Part shown: positions 58,447 to 64,000 of the stretch, in pieces | How positions within the stretch are numbered: the stretch's first letter is position 1 | Layout of the letters: each line of letters starts with the position of its first letter | Assembly: GCA_037367405.1 (NCBI GenBank) | Contig: JAZKJV010001876.1 | Location: 806,001 to 870,000 of the forward strand | DNA from: Ottelia alismoides | Lineage: Eukaryota; Streptophyta; Magnoliopsida; Alismatales; Hydrocharitaceae | Length of the DNA: 64,000 nucleotides | Direction of reading: 5' to 3' | Translations under genes and position numbers: made by a program | Notes under the pieces: generated by a model | Told to the model about the DNA's origin: nothing | Seen by the model: only the letters and a program-made list of their open reading frames with translations | Database searches by the model: none

Positions 58447-61400
58447 TGTTGACATCGAATTCTCGAGGGCCGGTTTATTATGATATGAACAGTCATCGTT
58501 ATCCCAAAATAATCATGCGACAAACAAACATTTTTTTCTTCTCAAGCTGCAAAATTAACTAAAAGCGAATTTTTTCTACTTATTTACCTGTATAGAAGAC
58601 ATGATCGAACTCAAGGAGGCTACAATTCCGGAGGGTTATTGAAATGAGGATAAGGAGTATGCATTTGGGTGCATACTCCATATCCTCTATTCAAATAATC
58701 TACGAAAAATCAATTAAGAAAAAGCAGGAATCTCAAAGGCAAACTATCCTTGATTTTTGTGTATTTTTTTATCTTTTTAATTTTTAATTTATATATTTTT
58801 TTATTTTCTTATTTTCAATTTTGTAGTCATTTTAGTTTTACAAATTTTTTAAGTTCAAATAAAGAATAATATGCACAAGATAAGAACTACGCGCACCAAA
58901 CTCTTTTTGTATTTTTCAGTTATATCAAAATTGATCAGCAAAATCCAGAGAAAAAATTATGAGTTTTAAAGATTTTGAAAAGTTTTTGGAAATTTTGTTA
59001 GAAATTTCAGATTTTTTTATTTTTCTAAAAATCAAACAGTGAAAAAAAGAAAAACAGTGCACAACCTGGAGTAATTTGCAACTTAAAAAAAATTTAAGTG
59101 CCCAAAACTCCTGGAAACTATTTTTATGATGAAATATATGCAAATATCTGCAAACAAGAATAGAAATCACGATTTTTGGATTTTTGTAGATTTTTAATGA
59201 TTTTTATTTGATTTTTAATATTTTCAGTTTTTTTGGATTTTCAAAAGAGTTAATGCACAATATTTGGAATGAATTTAAAAGAGAATGAAAGACACCTAAT
59301 CCATTGTTTTTGAAATTTTTGGAGAAATATTCAAATTTTTATGAATTTTTGAATTTCAGAAAGAGAAAAAGGCATTGTTTTTAATTGTGTTAATAATAAG
59401 AAATGATGACAAAACAAATGAAAAATTTATGCTAAAAATATAAACACAAAAGGAACTTGGCATGATTTTTGGGAGATTTATTGACCAAAAAAACATTTCT
59501 TTCAATAAGAAAAGCAAGCAAAATAAAGTATGTCAAATAAGGACTGAACTGCAGTTATTCAACGTTTGTTCATCAAAATGTAAAAAGTTGTAGGAAAAGT
59601 TGCAATTTACACAATAAACATTCCAAGCACGTGACTTGAAGCTTTGGAGGGGCTTTTTTCTAATTTTAGAAATGTACAGGGTTCTTTAATGTAATTTTTC
59701 CAATATTTTATTCAACCCTAGGGTTCGTTTTGTTTTCTTCGTTGACAACCAAAGATGGGAGGTCTATAGGTGCGCCGCCCCTCTCCTCGATCTCTCCCAA
59801 TAGGCGGAGCGGTGGTGGTGGAGGATATCTAAGCTCGCGCTGGGCTGCAGCAGAGGAGGAGCTCCCTACGCGAGTGTCGGCGTGGTAGAGGCGGAGAATC
59901 GGGCGGTCGTGGCGGATATCGACGGCCACGCTGGGCTACGGCGGAGGAGGAGCTCCCCGCGCGAGGGTCTACGTGGTGGAGATGGAGTATCGTGCGGTCG
60001 TGGTGGATATTGACGGTTGCGCTGTCTGATACTGGTGTTGGTGGTCGCTGTTCTCTCAGGTGGTGGAGGGAAGGAGCCGCAGGTGGCACTGCCGACTTTG
60101 CGGTGGCGGTCACGGTGGTTATCGACGATTGGAGTCTCGTACGCGGGCGTGGCGAGGAATGAAGTTGCGGGCCTTGCGAAGGTTCACTGGTGCTGGAGGA
60201 AACGATGATTACCCGTTGGCCGAACGGCTCTAGCGGGGAGAGGGCGGCGGCGATGGAGTCAGATCAGGGTTTGTCGACGGGAGCAGCGGTGCGGCGACTG
60301 TTGGAGGAACGACGAAGGAACTGGTAATTCCATGGTGACGGCATGGAGGGCATCTTTTTATTTATTTTTATTTTTTAATTTTTTAAATGCAACAATAACA
60401 TGAAAAATAATAATAATTTTTAAAAAATTATAAAAAATATTGTAGATAAATATTTTTAAAATTTTATTTTTTATTTTTTCAAATTTTTTATTTTATCCCT
60501 GTAAAACAAAGGTTAGAAACAAAGGCTACATATATATTTTTATTTTTTTCTATTTTTATTTTTTATTTATAAACAAATGAGGATGCGAGCATGATGGCTC
60601 AATACCAAAATAAATACAGATGACGCTAATGGGGATCTGACGAAAATGAGGAATGGATCCAAGTCTCCATCCACCGTGCATGGCCGAAGTTGAGAGATCG
60701 TGTTAGGTAGAAAAGAACGTCTGGAGATCGAGATGTGAGATGAAAAATCGAGATCACTGGCAAAAAATCAAGTTGTGATGGATTCTAAAATCTATAGAAA
60801 AAAATTGATGATGAAATAATAATGCGAAAAATTAAACTAAGGCTAATCTAGATGAAATATAAAAATAAAATGACGGATCTCACCTTAAGAGCAGAAAATA
60901 TCTTGATTACCTCGATGAAGGCTGACTTGTTGTCACCGGATGGCTCGGAGACTAGGCATCCTTCTACGACAAGAAGACTCTTAGAGATCGGGCTCCTCTA
61001 TTCAAAGATTGATCAAGTTGAAAAGATGGAGAAGGAGCCTTATTAAAGACAGAATGGGAATGAAGTTTGAATTTTTGGATGAAGATAAGAGATAAGAGAG
61101 AATAAAAAATTGAAATGAGATAAAGTAGAAAAATAAGTGTTAAAAATTATTTACTAATTTTTTTTTGTATTTTCATCACTTTATTTATTTGAAAAACAAG
61201 TGTTAATTTTTTTATTTTTTGCGGTAATTAGTTAAGAAAATTAAATATATATACATATGCTAACATATATGACATTGTCTACATGGATAAATAAGCAAAT
61301 TAATTTTTTTGGTTTAAAATTTTTATTTTTTTATTTCCAGTAATTAGTAAAATAACATTTACAAATATTTACAAATACAATATGTACAAATAAATGATAA

Positions 61401-62066
61401 ATTTGCACAAACCACCCCAAAAACCGTCTTTTCAATCGTAACTTCAAAAATTATGAAATCAGAACCATTTTAAAGATAATTTAATTTAGAATACAATGGA
61501 AAAAAGTTTGGTTCAATATGAGTTCTTATGGAGTTTGGAATTGATCTTGCAGTTATCGCTTAATGGCTTTTTCCGGATGTGGTTACTTTTATTATATACA
61601 TGATTTCATTGTGCATTTATTTTTATTATTTAGCCAACATTTTTATTTACAACTTTTGTTTTGAAAATTTTTTAATTAAGGTCAGTTTATATACAAATAA
61701 AATAGAGTTAGTTTTATACAAATATACAATTTAAGTGAGATGTATTTACAACATACATTTTTTGGATTTTCTGATTAAGGACCCTATCCTCCCTACTTTA
61801 TTCCTGATCGATCAGGTCAAGTCTTGATATTCTCTCGGGATTCGGGTCAGCCTGCATCTATTACATATATACATCCTTCTTTTCTTTTCTTTATTTTTCC
61901 TTTCTTTCTTTCTTTATTTATTTTAGGTTAAAATAATATATGAATATACAATATTTATTAACATATGCAAGATAGTAAGAATATGGAGTTAGTATTATAT
62001 ATAAGTGTTTTATAAGAGTTTTAGGCTTAAATAAATGAATAAAGATAACGAACCGCGGCTTCATCA
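58447..62066 (-). mobile_element. 3' LTR of gypsy element A2
   Basis: 3620 bp, from TGATGAAGCC (at 62066, minus strand) to the end complementary to TGTTGACATC (58447). It is flanked on the right by polypurine tract and internal sequence, so this is a 3' LTR and not a solo one. It aligns with A1, the solo LTR and F. It holds the shared block (61770-61860), a TATA-like box near 61043, a splice donor AAG/GTGAGATCCG (GT complement 60882-60883) and a GC-rich block at 59750-60340 with a 91-bp tandem repeat. It is inserted in the Copia inverted repeat. Confidence 0.82.
59829..60024. repeat. 91-bp tandem repeat in A2 GC-rich block
   Basis: About two copies of a 91-bp unit; markers GCTGGGCT-CG/AG-C and GCGGTCGTGG recur at a spacing of 91 bp (59840, 59931, partial at 60022). 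Confidence 0.75.
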
Positions 62067-63534
62067 TCCCCCTATGCTTTACCTTTGTTAGTCCCTTAGC
62101 AAACACTTATTTGAATGAATAAGTGAATAGAAGAAAAAGGGAAGGAAAAATAAAGAAGTTGGGAAAATATTGAGTATTAAACTTTTCTTGATAAAATTGT
62201 AGTTTGGAGATCTGTCAAACCATTGGATTATTAGTATGTTAGAACCTTAATGGGAGATGGATTTAAAACCTAACAGCCTCTAAGTTCCACAAGACTCCTA
62301 TTCATGTCACCTCAACAGTAAGGTCAGAACAAGTCTACATACACAAATTCTTGTGACTATGAATCTTTACTTATACGGTGTAAGTGAGATATAGCTCCCC
62401 ATCCCAAAAGTAGCAAAGAAACAACCTCCCTCAACAAGGTAACTCTAGTTCCCCGGTCTTGCAACTCTTTCCTCAAGGAGCGAACATATTCCCTTCTAGG
62501 TTCAAGTACAACCAGCTCAAGAAGAGGGGATGAAGAAAAGAATGAACGGTTACAAGTGTAGCTACCTATCCTTGGATGCATGACTAGTGTAGACAAGTCA
62601 TCTACGCTAAATTACAAAAAAAAATGACTTTGAAGCTCTTATTATATTTTTTATCCTTGTATATACACTCCGGTATGCGTTTTACTTTTCAATCAGGCAT
62701 GTCCATTTTTGGAGATTCCGCATTTTCCACACTTTTTTTAAAGTATATACAAGGTGCAACATGTACATAAGGAGTTTTTCCACTTGAGCCAGTAGACTAT
62801 CCCTCTTTTGAAGCATTATTGCAACCCTACAACATTCTGTCTTTAGACCTCAACATCGCTAGACCAGGCTGAGATGCACTTCCTTCCCTAGAAGAATACG
62901 AGAGGTTCTGCCTAGATGTACTACCCTCATATGCTACCCCAAGCCAAGAGATTCTGCCTCGTCACTACCTCATCCATGAAGAGTGCTTGTCCAAGCCAAG
63001 CCATGTTCTAAAAGAATGATGTGTGTGTTGTTAAATATTCTACTTAGACTACTCAAGATGACATGTGAACATAGACTTATGGACTGAAAGAATTAATTCA
63101 CTAGGACCTGAAAGTCTTAACTCCATTTCTTATAAGGTTTCTCTGAAATTAAGTAGATTAAGGTCCAACTAATCTCCATTCTTTAATTTTATTCCAGACT
63201 TACTTTAATGTCGATACTATCCTGAAAAATGCACATGCAAATGCAAGAAAACAGGAATTATGCAAAGAAAACATTTTTTTCTGAAAAAATGATGCACCTT
63301 GTGAAGAAAAATGCAAATGTGAAAAAGAAAGTTTGTTTTAAAATTATTCAAAATTTTATATACATATGGTTTTGTAATATTTTTTAAGGAAAAAGGTTAA
63401 TATATACAAGTATATACAAGAGGGATTTTTTTAGTTTGTTATTATTATTGTTGTTTTTTTGTTTGTTTTTTGTTTGTTTTTTTCACATTTTACAAAGTTA
63501 TATACATAACCCCCAAAATAATTATCTTAAAAGT

Positions 63535-63641
63535 ACGAGTTATGTCAAAGTATATACACAATATATACAACACCCCCTTATACTTAGCTTGAACTATGTC
63601 CTCATAGTGATCAGAGAGCGACAAAGGAAGATATAACTCGT
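63535..63641 (-). repeat. Larger stem-loop next to hairpin array in A2
   Basis: ACGAGTTATG (63535-63544) pairs with ATAACTCGT (63633-63641). It is the counterpart of 11907-11978 in R, in the same position relative to the hairpins. Confidence 0.6.
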
Positions 63642-63965
63642 GCTAAGTATAGAAAAGTGAAAAGACTCCTATACTACAACGACTCAAAGAAAAGATAAAA
63701 AGAAAAGAAGTCAGTGACCCCCCCCATACTTAGGATCAAGTAATCCTAAGTAAAGTAGAGTGTACAAAAATGAAAACCGATGAACAGAATATACATACTC
63801 AATGGAAAAGACGAAAAACATGATATGAACAACATCACTCCCCCTATACTTTGGGTAGAGTATCCCTAAGTATAGGCAACAATAGGAATAATGAATAGGA
63901 CAAATATGAATAATACAAATTCTTCGTCACCCCTATACTTAGGATAAAGCACATCCTAAGTATAG
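63571..63965 (-). repeat. Hairpin/G-run array in A2
   Basis: Three full hairpins at 63716-63756, 63839-63876 and 63930-63965, plus a half unit at 63571-63590. In element (minus) sense each is followed by a run of G. The array lies about 1.5-1.9 kb upstream of A2's 3' LTR. Confidence 0.87.
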
Positions 63966-64000
63966 CATATATACACACAAAAAAGGGGTGAACAATCAAA

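Larger units (their letters stand above)
62067..64000 (-). mobile_element. Gypsy element A2, 3' internal region (continues off the right edge)
   Basis: In minus sense, the LTR is preceded by GCATAGGGGGA (polypurine tract) and the block TAAGTGTTTGCTAAGGGACT. Then follow about 1 kb aligned with C (49294-50183) and, further out, the hairpin array. No coding sequence; the frame at 62357-62596 also falls in this repeat and is not a gene. Confidence 0.75.

Noticed and set aside
59708..60208. Overlapping frames in the A2 GC block
   Set aside because: Repeat-derived (91-bp unit) and open on both strands; no recognisable protein.

Overview
This window reads as plant nuclear heterochromatin. It is AT-rich and made almost entirely of LTR retrotransposons and their debris, nested in one another. 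I found no host protein gene, rRNA, tRNA or CRISPR array. Angiosperm origin is indicated by 3-4 kb LTRs, tRNA-Asp primer sites typical of plant Ty3/gypsy Athila/Tat-type elements, initiator-Met primer sites of Ty1/Copia elements, and solo LTRs. A monocot is possible but not provable from this sequence. All similarity statements are by-eye alignments within the window or recognition of known motifs; no database search was run.

Layout. (1) 1-24894, minus strand: a gypsy element, A1. Its decayed protease and gag start lie at the left edge, followed by a long leader, a decayed tRNA-Asp primer site (3200-3217) and the 5' LTR. That LTR is split by a tandem array of a second family, R, arranged LTR-internal-LTR-internal-LTR (5907-23786) and bounded by a perfect 5-bp target duplication ATAAG. 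(2) 24895-34370, plus strand: a broken Copia element E1 whose gag is interrupted by a solo LTR of the A family (29611-32991, duplication GATAC). (3) 34375-47121: LTR debris, then the 3' end and LTR of a gypsy family D. D is split by a young, complete, apparently non-coding LTR element B (36924-45769, minus strand, duplication GACCC, LTRs about 0.7% different by hand count). (4) 47122-50183: truncated LTR F and a gypsy fragment C. (5) 50184-58446: a second decayed Copia element, E2, ending in a large inverted repeat. (6) 58447-64000, minus strand: another A-family element, A2, with its 3' LTR and 3' internal region, running off the right edge.

How the parts relate. R, D, A and C share a 3' internal region, a block just before the polypurine tract, and an LTR block about 230 bp from the LTR start. 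A, B and R share the tRNA-Asp primer site, the polypurine tract and TGATGAA-type LTR starts. R and B lack recognisable gag-pol of their own, so they look like passengers that could use the machinery of an A-like autonomous relative.

The most unusual signal is an array of short hairpins, each followed by a G-run, at the same distance (about 1.5-2.1 kb) upstream of the 3' LTR in R, B and A2. The stems show compensatory changes between families, and each 3' arm plus G-run copies the real polypurine tract. Other notable signals are a strong 5' splice site inside the LTRs of several families, an unrecognised acidic ORF in both R units, and clusters of palindromes in the R and B promoters.
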